Part shown: piece by piece, positions 23,171 through 34,682 of the stretch | Layout of the letters: the number at the start of each line of letters is the position of its first letter | Numbering within the stretch: position 1 is the first letter of the stretch | Notes under the pieces: model-generated | Databases searched by the model: none | The model's input: the letters and a program-made list of their open reading frames with translations, nothing else | What the model was told of the DNA's origin: nothing | Program-made: the position numbers and the translations under genes | Source: Phytoseiulus persimilis | Lineage: Eukaryota > Arthropoda > Arachnida > Mesostigmata > Phytoseiidae | Direction: 5' to 3' | NCBI GenBank assembly: GCA_037576195.1 | Contig: CM075101.1 | Location: 17,670,001-17,734,000, forward strand | DNA: 64,000 nt

Positions 23171-24345
23171 TGTGTTGGCCTATCCGTCGGAGACTCGCTC
23201 TCCACTTTCCTCCTCTCCCCATATCTACGACTGATATGATCAAGTCACCGGAGAATAGAGCAATGAAAAACCACTCCTTTTTGCCGCGTTATTTCTACTC
23301 CGCTCTCCCTTTTCACTTTCTCCTCGAACTCCCGGAGAGGAGCCCGCAACGGGCGTCTGACCGACGAGATCTACCGGATTGGGGACCGATCAGGAACAGG
23401 ACTCCGGAGAATGAGGAGAGAGCATTCGGAAACAATGAACTACGCAACCCGTGGAAGCGCTGATGGGAAATTATTGCACGCTAGTGCACCTCCATCGATC
23501 GCACTCGTCGTCGCGCTGTCCGTCTCATTATTTCCATGCTCCGTCCTTGCAAAGCGAGAAAACCGAGGAGAAACGCAGTCAATGGCAGGGGAAAAAGAGC
23601 ACGGAGCCAGAGAACGACGAATGATGAGCCAGAGCGGGGCACCTTTAAAATTGAACAAGCGAGAAAAGCATTCACTAGCTCTTCCGCTATGGAGGGCACC
23701 TCTGCGAGCCTAAGGCTCGAAAGCAAGTTGGGAAAAAGGGAGAGGGGAACAGACGGCGGGCCACGCAGGTGGGAGGCAAAGAGCGTGTTCAAGAGGTCCT
23801 CCGACAAACTCTCACTCTTGCTGCGCCTTCCTGTTCTCCTGCTACTTGGACGTCTCTGGGCACTGTCCTCGTTCCTTCTCACCGCCGCCCCCCGCCCCTT
23901 TTGGTCCTCGACCTCGGCGCTCATTCGAAGCACACGAACTGATGGCCGTCACGAACGTCCGCTTGTGTCCCAATGGGTTGGTTGTCCATACGTTTCGTCT
24001 GCGACGAACGTACTTCCTATTCTCCAACTCATTAAGCTCTCCGTCACAAGCAATTTTAGGGCATTACTCAGGCCAATCTCGGGCCTCGTTCCCCTTGTTG
24101 AGCTCAGGAGCTGTGTTCGGCTCTTTGGGCGATGGCCGAACTCTTCCGAGAAGTTCTCACAATGAGTTCACGTGAAAGTCGAGAAATTTCCGAACCCTAT
24201 CCCCCCGTTGACGCCGTGTGAAATCACTTCCCACCTCGGACCGAGCCGAACTCTTGAAACCGAAGAACTCCCCGCAAGCCCTGCTCTCCCCTCATATGGG
24301 TCTCGTTTCGCATCATCGCCATTGGCCTACGGCCCGGCATCGAAG

Positions 24346-24449
24346 TTGCCTCGCTCGGTTCCCCCGATCCACCGGCGGCGGCGGTGATATTGGCCGATCG
24401 GGCGCCTACTAGGATCCAGATGAAGTGGATGGAAGAGTCTGTCTCCCAG
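24346..24449 (+). CDS. Candidate exon; start of a fibronectin type III-like domain
   Basis: Plus strand, from an AG at 24344-24345 (phase 1) to a very good donor CCCAG|GTGAGA at 24450 (phase 0). It reads LGSPDPPAAAVILADRAPT followed by RIQMKWMEESVSQ. The Pro-x-Pro-Pro opening, the alternating hydrophobic strand and the T-R-I-x-M-x-W end resemble strands A and B of fibronectin type III domains. Exons of such domains usually begin at a phase-1 intron, as here. Spacing from PP to W is one residue longer than typical. G+C by position is about 63/54/71 percent. FN3 modules occur in cell-adhesion and receptor proteins; which one cannot be told. The second half of the domain was not found with certainty. 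Confidence 0.38.
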
Positions 24450-24749
24450 GTGAGAAATAAATTCAGCTTTTTCCATCCGCGGCTCGGAACGGAATTCTAT
24501 TCTATGCTGAGTGTATGCTGCGGGCTGCGCCGCGGGCTGCTCGAAGAAAAATCTCAACTGCCCAGCGTGAAACCACCGCCTACTCATCCCCTCGTTCCGA
24601 CGTCTTCTCCCCGCTCAGCAACACGAAGCCCACCACCGCCACCTCCCTCACTGTTGGCGCTGCTGCTCCACCTACCTCCTTCCGTATCCTATCACATCAA
24701 CCTCCCCCTCCAGTACCATTGAACTGAATCCCAAGACGATGCATCGGGT

Positions 24750-24762
24750 GGGGGGGGGGGGG
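24750..24762. repeat. G13 homopolymer
   Basis: Thirteen consecutive G on the plus strand. Confidence 0.95.
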
Positions 24763-25263
24763 CTATCGACCGGAGCCACATAAAGAATCGGACTGTTTGC
24801 ATCATATTTTACAAAGCCGCTGAACGTATTCAACTGGGAGGGAACCCGAGAGGAGCTCCGAATCAATTTCCAGAAATAACAGGAGAGTTTCCGAACCAGG
24901 TAGTCACCGGAAATGTCCCTTCTGGAGAGGGCTCCACGTGTGGGATCAATGAATCCACATTGAGGTTGGCTCCTCTTCGGTTCTGAGCCGAGATCTTTCC
25001 AAGATTTCCGCTTTCGTATCATCGGTCCAGAACCCTCCCCCACAGTACGGCTACATGAGTGCACGGAGCGTCCACTTTATTTAGAGGAGTATGTGCTGTA
25101 TTCGTGAGGCGCACGTACATGTGTGAAGTTTGACAAGGTCGACATTCCAGATAGAGCGCAACCGCTTGTGGAGTCAGTTTGCATCAGGTCGGTATGAATC
25201 CACGACGCGTTCTTTCTGCTGTCATCCTCGCGCCTACTTCCTCCTCCTCCTTTGGCCTTTCAG

Positions 25264-25430
25264 ATGGGCCGGCTGTTTTACGAGGAAGTTTACGGGAGCT
25301 GGATGAGTTTCAGCCCTGTTTCCCTGGAGCGCGTTTCACGGGTCCGCGCGGTTCACAATCACGTCTCTGGACTCTTCTGTCGAAGCCACTCCGTTCCACG
25401 TTTTTCCTATCGCACAGCGTCCGAATGCAG
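25264..25430 (+). CDS. Candidate exon after a strong acceptor, unknown product
   Basis: An excellent 3' splice-like site (CCTCCTCCTCCTTTGGCCTTTCAG region, AG at 25262-25263) opens a phase-0 frame that begins MGRLFYEEVYGSWMSFSPVS and stays open to about 25437. Over the first 30 codons G+C is about 60/47/70 percent by position. The bias fades after about 25370, so the true end may lie before 25430, where the only CAG|GT (GTCGTG) is weak. Phase 0 matches the donor at 24450, so the two could be consecutive exons across about 0.8 kb. The VRAVHNHVSG segment recalls the end of an FN3 domain but spacing is short. Confidence 0.3.
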
Positions 25431-26000
25431 GTCGTGATAAACGCAGCGACAACACCATCTCCTCGGCCACCTGCTGCAGGAGGGAAAACAGGAGGCGGAC
25501 CAGCGTCGGAGTTGGAGGATACGCTTTCAGGAAACTCTCACTCGGTCGACGCGCCGGACGGGAGAAAAGTAGAAAAAACGGAGAGTGAACGAAGAAACCA
25601 TTGAGTATGGTCACCTCACCGTCCCACCCCGGTAACTGATGGCGGCTTTCATCCTTCAACAATTGTCGTTCTCCACTTTCCGCTGAGTGAGTGATCTTTT
25701 GTGCCGCTAGTCGCTCGGCTGGACTCGTGCGATGTTAGCGGTACGAACAGACGAGCGAAAATACGCCAGACGGACCACGTCGAGGGGATGGACGAGGAGG
25801 GGGCAGGAACTAGGACGCGTTGGAGGTGAATCCGGCAGGGGAGAAGGATGAAAACGAAATCGAGGAGCCAATCACGACGGCAGAAGAAGTTCACATGAAG
25901 CGAGATCCTGGGAAGCGGAGTACAAGTGGAGGGAGTTGGGTGCGGAAGGTAGTGGCTACGAAGGGAGAAAAAAAGACCGGGAGCGGAGGGGAAAGTCGTC

Positions 26001-26018
26001 GGGGGGGGGGGGGGGGGG
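26001..26018. repeat. G18 homopolymer
   Basis: Eighteen consecutive G on the plus strand, the longest homopolymer seen in the window. Confidence 0.95.
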
Positions 26019-26049
26019 TTGAAGCGAATCGCCGACGGAGGAGGTAACG

Positions 26050-27755
26050 AACGGATCGGGAAGGGCATCGGGGAACGGAAACTTGAGTGAAGAGAGAAAA
26101 AACCGACGGTCAAACGAGTGGAAGCAAAAAGAAAGGAGCACGAGGAAGTTCGAAGAGCGAAAGTTCTCGCGCACCTGACACCGCTGAGGAAGTCGTGGCG
26201 AAGACAAGACGGCGGAGTCCCCTCCAAAGAGCCGCAACCAAACACGAAAAGACGGGAACGAACAAGTTTCCGAGTGCATCAAACATGGAAGCATACTTCC
26301 GTAATGGAAAATGAGGGGGAAACGGATCACGAGGTCATCGTGGGACGAGTCCCAATCCCGACCAGAGTTCCTCCCCGCTCTCATCCTCCGCGTGATCCTG
26401 TTCTCCTGATTCCCTCGCCAGACAGAAAACTAGCGTCCGTGTGCTGTGTTCTCCTCTCCCGAGTCTCTTTGTCTCCGGCTGTCCCCTCTTACCATCGGTC
26501 GTTTTCGAGTTGGAGAGACGACGGAGGACGGGAAGGAGGACAAGGAGAAGAGAAGCACGAAATTGAAAACGGACTTGCAAACCTAGACCCGACAGACGCT
26601 CGGACGGATTCCCGTAACGGAAAATCTTGAAAGAAGTTCGGAGCGAGCGAGCTGTAACGAATCAGAGCAGCACAAAAAGATGATCACCACGCTGCCTCTT
26701 CCGCGGGAGGATTCGGACAACGCGGGCTCTGCGAGACAGCGCTTGTCGCCTCCGCCCTCCTCGCTCTGTTCCCAGACTCTTCGTCCTCCCCCACCTGCTC
26801 GTTGTTTCAAGGCCGCTCACCTTAGCTCCCCAGCTTCTCTTGTTGCTTCGGGTCCAAGTTCTTCTACTCCGCATTATCACACACTCGGCGAAGGAGAAAT
26901 TACCTCCGCGTTTCCTTGAAGCATCTCTCCTCCTGTCTCTCTTGCTGTATCGCCGCCGTCCTCCGCGTGAGCCGTCCCTATTTCTTCCATCTTGATGAAA
27001 AGAGCCAAACGAGAACCAGATACCAACGAAAAGCAACAATTGTTCCGACAAATAGACAGGCGCTGCTACTTTTCGTTCACAGCCAACATTCCCGCCCGTT
27101 CGCTTGGATGTTTCTCCGGTGAAGCCGACTCGCTACCTACCAAACGAAGCGAGCGGACGAGCCAAGCAACCCACCATGAGTTTTATAACCCCCACTTGTG
27201 CATCAACTTGCTTCCCCTCTGAAATCGCCTCTATGAGCAAAATTTGTTGTCTTTTGAGGCCTGATTCCGCACGGTCGGACCCGCCTCAAATTCTCTCCGG
27301 CCAACTTCACTGCCAGAGGTTCCGCCATGGCTTTTACAACGCCACTTTCCTAAAGTACAGAGTTGCGGGAATAAGTTCTCCATTTATGCCTTCAGCTCCC
27401 ATCCGCAACAGACGGACTCGCCGCGGGCGACCGCTTATCCACTCCGGGCCTCGTTCAGGGATCAGGTATCCAATCTGAACTAAAACTCGACGTTCTGCCC
27501 GCCCCTGAAAGTGAATCCTCGACAACTTCACAAAGGGTCCGAATCACCGATCGGCGGAATGAGTGGTGAGAGCGGCGCTGGCGGCTTAGTGATGAGATCG
27601 TCGAACCCAGCGCCTGCGATTCTTGCGGCATGGATCGCAACGGGACTCGATTCGCATTCGGACCGGGACCAGATCAGAGAAGCCGCCGCCGCCAGCACCG
27701 CAAGGACGACGAAGTGATCTCACTATCTCAAATTGTGCCTGATGAACCTGTGTAC
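26050..27755. other. No supported gene
   Basis: Purine-rich on the plus strand at the left, then mixed sequence. I see no exon with agreeing signals. Confidence 0.4.
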
Positions 27756-27945
27756 CTGTAGGAAATCTTCGCGATGAAGCGACGGATGGCTGTCAAAGGG
27801 GCCTCCGGATACTCGATTCGCTGAAGGCCACGGCCGTCAAAGGTCCACACTTCACCCGGATCTCCAGGACGCGAGTTCGGATTTTTTAAACCTACGGGCC
27901 TCGCTGATTGGAGCATGAACAGTGTATCGACGAGAGGCCGAGTAG
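27756..27945 (-). CDS. Candidate exon, unknown product (pairs with 28032-28312)
   Basis: Minus strand, after a pyrimidine-rich tract ending CGCTGCAG (AG at 27947-27946) to a donor CTACAG|GTACAC (GT at 27755). It begins in phase 1 and ends in phase 2. The frame includes PNSRPGDPGEVWTFDGRGLQ, then RIEYPEAPLTAIRRFIAKIS. G+C at positions 2 and 3 is about 50 and 58 percent. The VWTFDGRGLQRI part faintly recalls a beta-propeller blade, which is not enough for a call. Its phase fits the exon immediately upstream across an 86-nt intron. Confidence 0.33.
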
Positions 27946-28031
27946 CTGCAGCGTTCGCAGCGGTAAGAGGAGTCGCAATTGTTCCCAAAGTACCAGCAAA
28001 CGCGAATAAGTGGAACGGTGTACGCACGTAC

Positions 28032-28312
28032 CGGCGCAACAGAAACAGCGGCAGCAAGGAAAATACAGATGGGCAGCGGTGCATGCAACGAAGATCGCTG
28101 CGATCAAGTGCCCTGCTTTAACACAGCAGCTCACATTGAACGTAACCCAGCCGGCGTCGGACACCGGTTGTAATCTGAGAGAGCGCAGGTCGTGGAGGTA
28201 ACTTGCGTCCGACCGCTTGGAACGCTTGGCTGACCTGTTGGACACTCGACTGGTTGCTTCGGACTGTTGTAACCAACCACTATCGTGCCAAGACTGGTCT
28301 GTCCGTGGGTCC
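28032..28312 (-). CDS. Candidate exon with a hydrophobic segment, unknown product
   Basis: Minus strand, from a strong acceptor ATTTCTTCCAG (AG at 28314-28313) to a donor GCCG|GTACGT (GT at 28031). It reads about 93 codons, phase 2 in and phase 1 out. A hydrophilic, Ser/Arg-rich first part leads to DAGWVTFNVSCCVKAGHLIA and a hydrophobic, Cys-rich end that could be a membrane segment. G+C by position is about 52/56/61 percent, only weakly coding. The GWVTFNVS stretch resembles the end of TGF-beta-type propeptides, but alone this is not decisive. A different frame through the same acceptor reads to a stop at about 28132. Confidence 0.3.
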
Positions 28313-28422
28313 CTGGAAGAAATAATGTTCGCCTCCCCTCGCTTTCGCTCGGCTCTCGACGCTCGTATTTCGCTACGTTGAGCTCATTATTCCGAGCAAG
28401 GGAAGCAGTGTACTGTAGCGCA

Positions 28423-28466
28423 GCGTGCCGGCACGCTTGCCGGCGCCTACAACAATAAATTGTTGT
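28423..28466. repeat. Two adjacent palindromes
   Basis: GCGTGCCGGCACGC at 28423-28436 is a perfect 14-bp palindrome. ACAACAAT and ATTGTTGT at 28449-28456 and 28459-28466 form a perfect 8-bp inverted repeat with a 2-nt spacer. Confidence 0.7.
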
Positions 28467-28649
28467 TGTACTGGAGGGGGAGCGGTAACGGCGCCCGGCT
28501 GCCTCGAAGCGTACGCTGCTCCAAACTGAACAGCGACTCCAACCTCTTGCTACCGGGTAACTCAATTCTCAAAAAAGAAATGAAACTTTACACGCACTCC
28601 TCGAAAACACTACGGCAGAGGCTTTCCAGCCGCACTCGCCGGTGTTAGA

Positions 28650-29464
28650 GAGAGCGGATCAGATGTAGACCAAACCGAAGCGGAGCCGAGCAACTTCGAG
28701 CTCTGGGTCCGAATTGAGAAACTGCTCCATTACATGACGAACATCGCCACCACTCCAGGGATGACTGCATCCGAGGAATCGATCAATAATTTGAGCTAAA
28801 TCAGTGTATCTCGGATACTTCCCGACGTGTCCACTTTCTGACTGAGATTTTCTCCACGCCCGAATGATGGCTATTGTAACCGTTGGAAATGATGACGCTT
28901 ACAAATCATGTAGACTCTGGACTCTCGAATGCTTGAGAGAGGGTGAAGGAGTGCCATTGGAGCGGCTAAGGCCAGAACGTGTTGCGTTTACGTAACGGGC
29001 TAACGTTCGTTCGAGACCCGATCCAGGCGGACTCATCTCCGTCCCCGGAAAAAAAACTGCTATTCACACAAATCAGGAAATCTCTTGCCATTCAAGAAAC
29101 ACTGAGATCGGCCATGTGAATCGCTTCTGAAATGACCACGTTCGAGGAATCGACTCAGCGAACTTCAGATCATCCATGTTGCGCTAAATTGATGCATCAC
29201 AGATGACATAATTGTGCCGCTGGTCTCGGAATTATTTCTCACCTCGATTCGAAACAGATTCGGCGCGCACTCGGAGATTCTACGCCCGCTGGTTTGTTTG
29301 AGATTGGCATGCTCATCCCAGCAGCGCTCTGATTGCCATACGGCGCGTCACACTTGCAGCTTCGTGACCGCTGTCTGGCTCTCAGCTTCAGCAATCAGCG
29401 ACGCAGGTTGCCAAAACTCTACGGAAGCCGGCACGAAGATGGATGATTCCGCAACGTAACTCAG
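28650..29464. other. No supported gene
   Basis: About 0.8 kb with frequent stops in all frames; nothing recognised. Possibly intron of the minus-strand gene(s) around it. Confidence 0.45.
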
Positions 29465-29602
29465 CTATGGGAATATTCTCCGAGTGTTATGTGAATGCTC
29501 CACAACGATGCGATCCGAGTCACATTCGATTTCCAGGACCTGTCTCGGCTTTCTCTTAGTTTTTTCCATCCGCCACTCCGATCGACGTCTCAATCGTGTG
29601 CT
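29465..29602 (-). CDS. Possible terminal exon, unknown product
   Basis: Minus strand. After GGAATTCCAG (AG at 29604-29603) a phase-0 frame reads 45 codons to TAG at 29467-29465. The peptide is very basic at first (RLRRRSEWRMEKTKRKPRQ) and then mixed (VLEIECDSDRIVVEHSHNTR). G+C by position is about 50/44/52 percent. Its phase-0 start fits the phase-0 donor of the two-membrane-segment exon at 30420. Joined, they would give a protein of about 135 residues with two membrane spans and a basic tail. Other exons could lie between. Confidence 0.28.
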   Translation of the reverse strand, partial: STRLRRRSEWRMEKTKRKPRQVLEIECDSDRIVVEHSHNTRRIFP

Positions 29603-30419
29603 CTGGAATTCCCGCCTGGATCGTAGAGAAAGATCATGATCGAAACTCAATCCCGATATTAACAGTCAGGCTACAGTCAAACGAAAGCAACGCAACGATC
29701 ACAGCGGAGATGAGCTCAAATATGTCCTGATCTGCAACCACGATCGCAGACCTTCCTGCAGGGACCATCGCGAAAATTCAGCCAGTTTCAAAATTCATCA
29801 GAACGTAGTCCTACGCAGTCAACGACTCTGTCCCTGACTCAATGACCAGTTTTTTCGGTTATCACGGCGACGTTCTGAATCACAATGCTCGCTTGGAACT
29901 CCCATGATAAGACAGACAGCATGACTCTGGGAATGGCCCCTATCGAACTTGAAACCGATGGCTGGACGATGTCAGCTGACAGCTCGATGTACATTGCGTG
30001 TCCAAATAAATGCGATGCTTCATGGATTTAATCTGCTTCGACTCCCCAGTTGCTCTCCCCCTTCTTCCAGAACGGGAATCATCGCATCGGAGGACAGAGT
30101 CGGAAACCACGCCGGGCACTGGTCGGAAATCGCTGACAGCGATTTGAATTTGGCGCGCCAGCGCCGATCCGGTTGGCGCGGCACGGCGCCGGCACAGATA
30201 GAACGTTGTGTTCGATTTCGAGGAGTATGTCAACCGCGGTCGGAAACGAAAGATTTCCACCGGTTGTCATATCCCACCGAGCTACCGGAGTTCTCGGAGC
30301 GAATACACCGCTCGATTGATTCCTAGCTTCGGATGACTCACGAATGAATCCGCGTGGGTACGCCAGCTGAAGGGAGCGCGCCCCTCGAAGCACCCTTCTC
30401 TTCTAACATGAGCACTTAC

Positions 30420-30689
30420 CGGGTATTCGGTGAATCCAGCGCGACGATTTGACAGGGGACAGAACTTGATGAACAGCGAACACTGCACAAAAGCCACGAA
30501 TAGTAAGCCGAGTGAAAACCACCAATCCGTTATGAACGACGAGAAAGTTTCGCCGATAAAGTACACCGGCACAAGCAGGACGACCGAGAATCCGTACGCG
30601 AAGCTTCGTAGAGCGATCCTTCCATCATCACATAGACTCATTGTCTCTCCACCACCGGCAATAGTTGCACGCTGTGACATCGAAGACAT
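30420..30689 (-). CDS. Initiator exon of a predicted membrane protein
   Basis: Minus strand. ATG at 30689 opens exactly 90 codons to a consensus donor CCCG|GTAAGT (GT at 30419), phase 0. Two hydrophobic segments, about residues 28-48 (SFAYGFSVVLLVPVYFIGET) and 56-77 (WWFSLGLLFVAFVQCSLFIK), look like a transmembrane hairpin. The loop between them is only a few residues. From residue 21 on, G+C at positions 2 and 3 is about 43 and 61 percent. A second Met at residue 17 could be the start. I do not recognise the family; small multi-pass proteins of animals often start this way. A possible phase-compatible last exon is at 29465-29602. Confidence 0.48.
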
Positions 30690-31339
30690 TGCTTCGTGCG
30701 GCTGCTGGTGGTGGTGAAGGAAAGGTGGAAGTGATGGTGGTCACTGGTCGTCTACTGACTGGGCTGATCTACTCTGATCGAACGTTGTCCCTCGGCCGAA
30801 ATAGCAACTACGCGTTCGTTGTTTGCAGCAGACTCCCTCCTGTGGAAGAGGGGACAGTGGAAAGCTGCGTGGGAGAGAGCAAGTCGCCGAGGAGGAGAGG
30901 CCCTTCGATGCCGCTGCAGCCGATGACGCCGCCGTTGCAGCGAGAGGCGGCAACTTCGAATTGCTCCTCAGTTTTCGACTGCGAATCTTCGCTCCCCACA
31001 ATCTATGGAGAGTCTCAGCCTGGATGCCCGGATTTTCCGTTCACGTGCTCCCAAGCGAAGCCTCCGTCCTCCGATCACGATTCCGCGACCTCTAGAAATC
31101 TACCGCCAGCACGTGGTGCGACGATCCACGATTGCAGCGATCGCTGGGTTGAACAAACTTCGTCCCAGCTGGAACGGGCACCCGACCCGGTCAGCAGTGA
31201 TACCCAGTCGGGATTGAAATTCAGATTATCGATCCTGCATGGAGAACAGCTGTGGCGAGGGGATGGAAGACTCCGAAGAAGAGAGAATAATCATGAGAAG
31301 GGGGAGTTCATTATCAGAGCTGCGACGATCCTGTGAAAG

Positions 31340-33750
31340 ATTTCGGCAACTTCTCCACCTAACGCAAAAATAGGATACTGGAGGGGTGAGCGGCAGAAAA
31401 CGATTGGCTCCTCAGATTTATGCCATGATACGAGCGAACGGTCATAAAAACCACCCTCAGATCATACAGGTAGTCAGATCAGGACCCTCAGGTCCCTGCG
31501 TTCTCGGCCTGTGGCGGAAAAAATCTCGCCAGTGAGTCAGAGTTAAAAAGTTCCCCAAGTAAGTTCATAAGTTTCAATATCAATGTTATTAACGCTATCG
31601 AGTCAAGTCGGCCAGGCAGGCACCGAGCTCGCTCCGCGCCGCTAGTTATAACAGCACTACATCCCGTGAGTGAGTGTCGAGTTTTTATTCGAGACTCGAT
31701 TTCGCCCCAAGCTGCTTTGATCTTGTTCGACCGGCCTCTGCTGGGTCTTGTCGTTCAGTGTGACCGCGCGATGCTGAAGCCTCCTCCGGCTCACTCTGTC
31801 GAACGAGATGGATCCCAGATAGACTCCACATTCGCCTCGCGTTGCAGCAACATCATCCCCGACCATCTGTTGACTTGGATTTCGAGGTCGCGATACCGTA
31901 AAGGATTCAGTCCTCGTTTTTCTCGTTCCGCCCTTTAGTCTATCGGGGAGTCACATTCTGCGTTCCGAGCAGGGATGGTGCAAATTTACGACACCACCTG
32001 CAGATGAGTGCCTAACCTTCGAACGGGAATATGCTCTCCCACAGTGAGAACAGGTCAAAGCTCTCGTTTTCCCCGACGATCTCCTCTCCACCATCCGATG
32101 AGCGCGAGTTTTTCGTGGACTTTCTTTCCTGAAAATTCGATCGGCTCTCGCGGAGGAGTTCGCCCTACTTGATGCGCTGCTCCTGACTTATCGGGGGGTT
32201 CAAAGTCCATTTTGTTCGCTTCATTGTGCTCGGTCGGTCTCCCCATCGGCGGTGTCTATCAATATTCCTTTCCTTCTGCGACTCGTGCGTGGGGGCTCCC
32301 TTATTCGAACTTGCTTTATGTGTTTACGTTTGTGGGCCGGCATACTCAGGCACAGACAAACATTTTTTGGTTTAAATACAGGCGTCTTTTTCACCGCTAC
32401 AGGCACAACGTGTACTCGTCCGCTTCCAGGCTTGGTCGTATTTTATCGTTCGGATAAAAACCTCATTGCCTGCTTCAGCAGCCCCACGGAGCAGATGGAG
32501 CGCCGTCTCAGTGCAGGAAAACCTCAAATAAAAATTTCCCTGACGCCTGAGGATCGTTGCGCGTCACCTTGCGTCAGGGATTCTACAAGCAGCGAGGCAC
32601 AACGTTGAATCCGTTGTGAGCCCTGCGTCAACACCGATTCTTTCAATCACGCTCAACTGTTGGCGAGGTGGTCTCTCAGCTTCTGGCTGCATCTGAGTGA
32701 GCAATCGGCTGTCGGGAGATCCGAGATTCGCTGCAAAACTCGTTCACGCTGTCGATTCAGTGGATTGCCCTCGGCTCGTACCGAGGTGGCTCGTTGAGCA
32801 GACGAGGACTGCTCAATAGCGTCTTCGATGTGACATTTTTCCGTGCTCAACATCAAGCCTCACCGTTCACGCGGAGGGCCCCACTCTTCGCGCTCTGCGA
32901 TTCCCCGTACTCTCGGCTACACCCGTTCGCATGAGGCTTCGGTCGCTGAGACCGAACGCCATCGGTAATCATCATGCCAGCACTCGATCAGAGCAAGTAT
33001 TCTGAGGTCTTTATCAATGCCCGACTCACCTGATTCCCCGATCATAGAACTGACCGATAGGGTCCTCGCCTGAATACTTGATCGCTGCCGCGCGCTCATG
33101 GGTTCAAGCAAGTGGTAAAGATCAACTCGGGTGTGGATGAGGAAGAACATGCACAAGTCCTGCTGCATCAGACGGCACGGCGCGGCGGTCAGGTGGCTGG
33201 GTGTGCAAGCTTCGCATGTGTGCATGGGGAGGGCGGAACCAGCTTCGCTTTGTTTCCTCTAATGGGTAGAAATCGAATACTACGACAGAGGAATATGAGA
33301 GGGACTGCAGCGGATCCCAAACTGGGTTTCCGCTACGAAAACGATTCGGCAACTTCCTCTTGTCCGGGAAACGTATTCGAGTTATTTTATTCTCGACTGC
33401 TGAAATCGTGCTGATCGCCGCTGTGGCGACCGACTGGTCGAGCAGCACGGTGGGCCCGCTGTCCGACCGGTCGGACTCCTTTCAAAGTGGGGTTTGTCCG
33501 TGCACGGCATATCATCGCGGAACAATTCGTTTTCCACCGAACCGAAAATGTACGCGAAACTTCCCGTTCCGGAGTTTCGGATCGAGTCGGGGCCTCGTAT
33601 CGACTCGATTCATAGAGAAGACCATGAAGTTCAAGACACGAGCATCATGCTTGGAGGGCTCGCCAAGATTCTGCTGATGTTCCCTGTCATCGCCTGGAAT
33701 AGCTGCACACGGAGTTCGCGCAGGGGACTCCGGCTAGAACCCGAGCTCAC
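31340..33750. other. No supported gene
   Basis: A plus-strand frame at about 31560-31938 is open and protein-like (includes ALILFDRPLLGLVVQCDRAM) but its flanking donors (CCAA|GTAAGT at 31559, CCC|GTGAGT at 31668) point to other exon limits, so it is not called. The rest is uninformative. Confidence 0.35.
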
Positions 33751-33835
33751 CTGAATCAACTCAACCCATCTCTCGATTTCGGTCATGTGACGATGCCCTA
33801 GCTTCAGGCCTGACGAGTTGTCATGCGTTAGCGTA
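33751..33835 (-). CDS. Candidate internal exon, unknown product
   Basis: Minus strand. From a good acceptor CACCTTCTGGGTAG (AG at 33837-33836) to an ideal donor ATTCAG|GTGAGC (GT at 33750). One base plus 28 codons read TLTHDNSSGLKLGHRHMTEI ERWVELIQ; phase 2 in, phase 0 out. Over the 33 codons before the donor, G+C by position is about 58/36/61 percent, a strong coding pattern that is lost upstream of the acceptor. The HDNSSG turn is reminiscent of PLAT/LH2 domains (HDNSG...W), but the following residues fit poorly. No neighbouring exon was joined. Confidence 0.4.
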
Positions 33836-34682
33836 CTACCCAGAAGGTGCGCTGCTGACCTTCGTTCACTTCCGATCCGACGACCCTGGCTCGCACTCGG
33901 ATATTTTTCGCACCTAGTTTTCGCGCGCCCGCTATAACAGAAGGAGCAATCGCATCGGGGAACATCTCTGGGAATGAAATCGCGAAGGAACGTTGGCAGA
34001 TTCCGCACTGCGTCTCAGAACATCTCGCGACGTGGGATTCCAAGTGGCGAGGCCGACGTGCAGACAGTCTCGCGCTGGGGAAGGGCTCGACAAAAAGGCT
34101 CCTAATGATCGTTTCTATTCACAGCTGCTTGGCCAGCATTGAAAATAAAATTGGAGTGCGCGGGACTCCTCAAATGAGGAAGTGTCAGAGTCTCGAGGAA
34201 CCGTTCCGGGATTCCCACGGAGCGGCTTGTTGCACGCTTTTTGAAGCTTGCGGCACAATTAACCAATGACACTGATGAAATATCCGGGATGAACGCTTCC
34301 AATAGGGTTCGAAGTTGCTGGTCACGAACGCAGCCGGTCGCTGACATCGCGGGCGAACAATTTTCCTCCTCTCCCGAGGGTGAGTCTCGCGGAGTTGAAG
34401 AATTTCGAAAAGCCTTCCTCGAGGAGACGTTTCAAACACTGATCCCCTTATTAGGGCGGCATTAGCGACCGACCGAGCGACCAAGTTGACCAATGTTCTT
34501 GCTTACCAAGTGTGGAATAGTTTGTTATCCTCCCCCGTGCGCCGTCGCCCGCGGGTCCGGTCGGGCCCTCGATCTTATTTGGTTTTCTCTCCCGATTTCT
34601 CCGGCGGCGGTCGCTCCCGGTTGTTGATAATGAAGCTCGTCTTGCTGTCCCCTGTATTCCCAATCAGCTCCTCCAGTGTGTC

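Noticed and set aside
28960-29030. B-box-like GTTCGAGACCC
   Set aside because: No matching A box or cloverleaf upstream.
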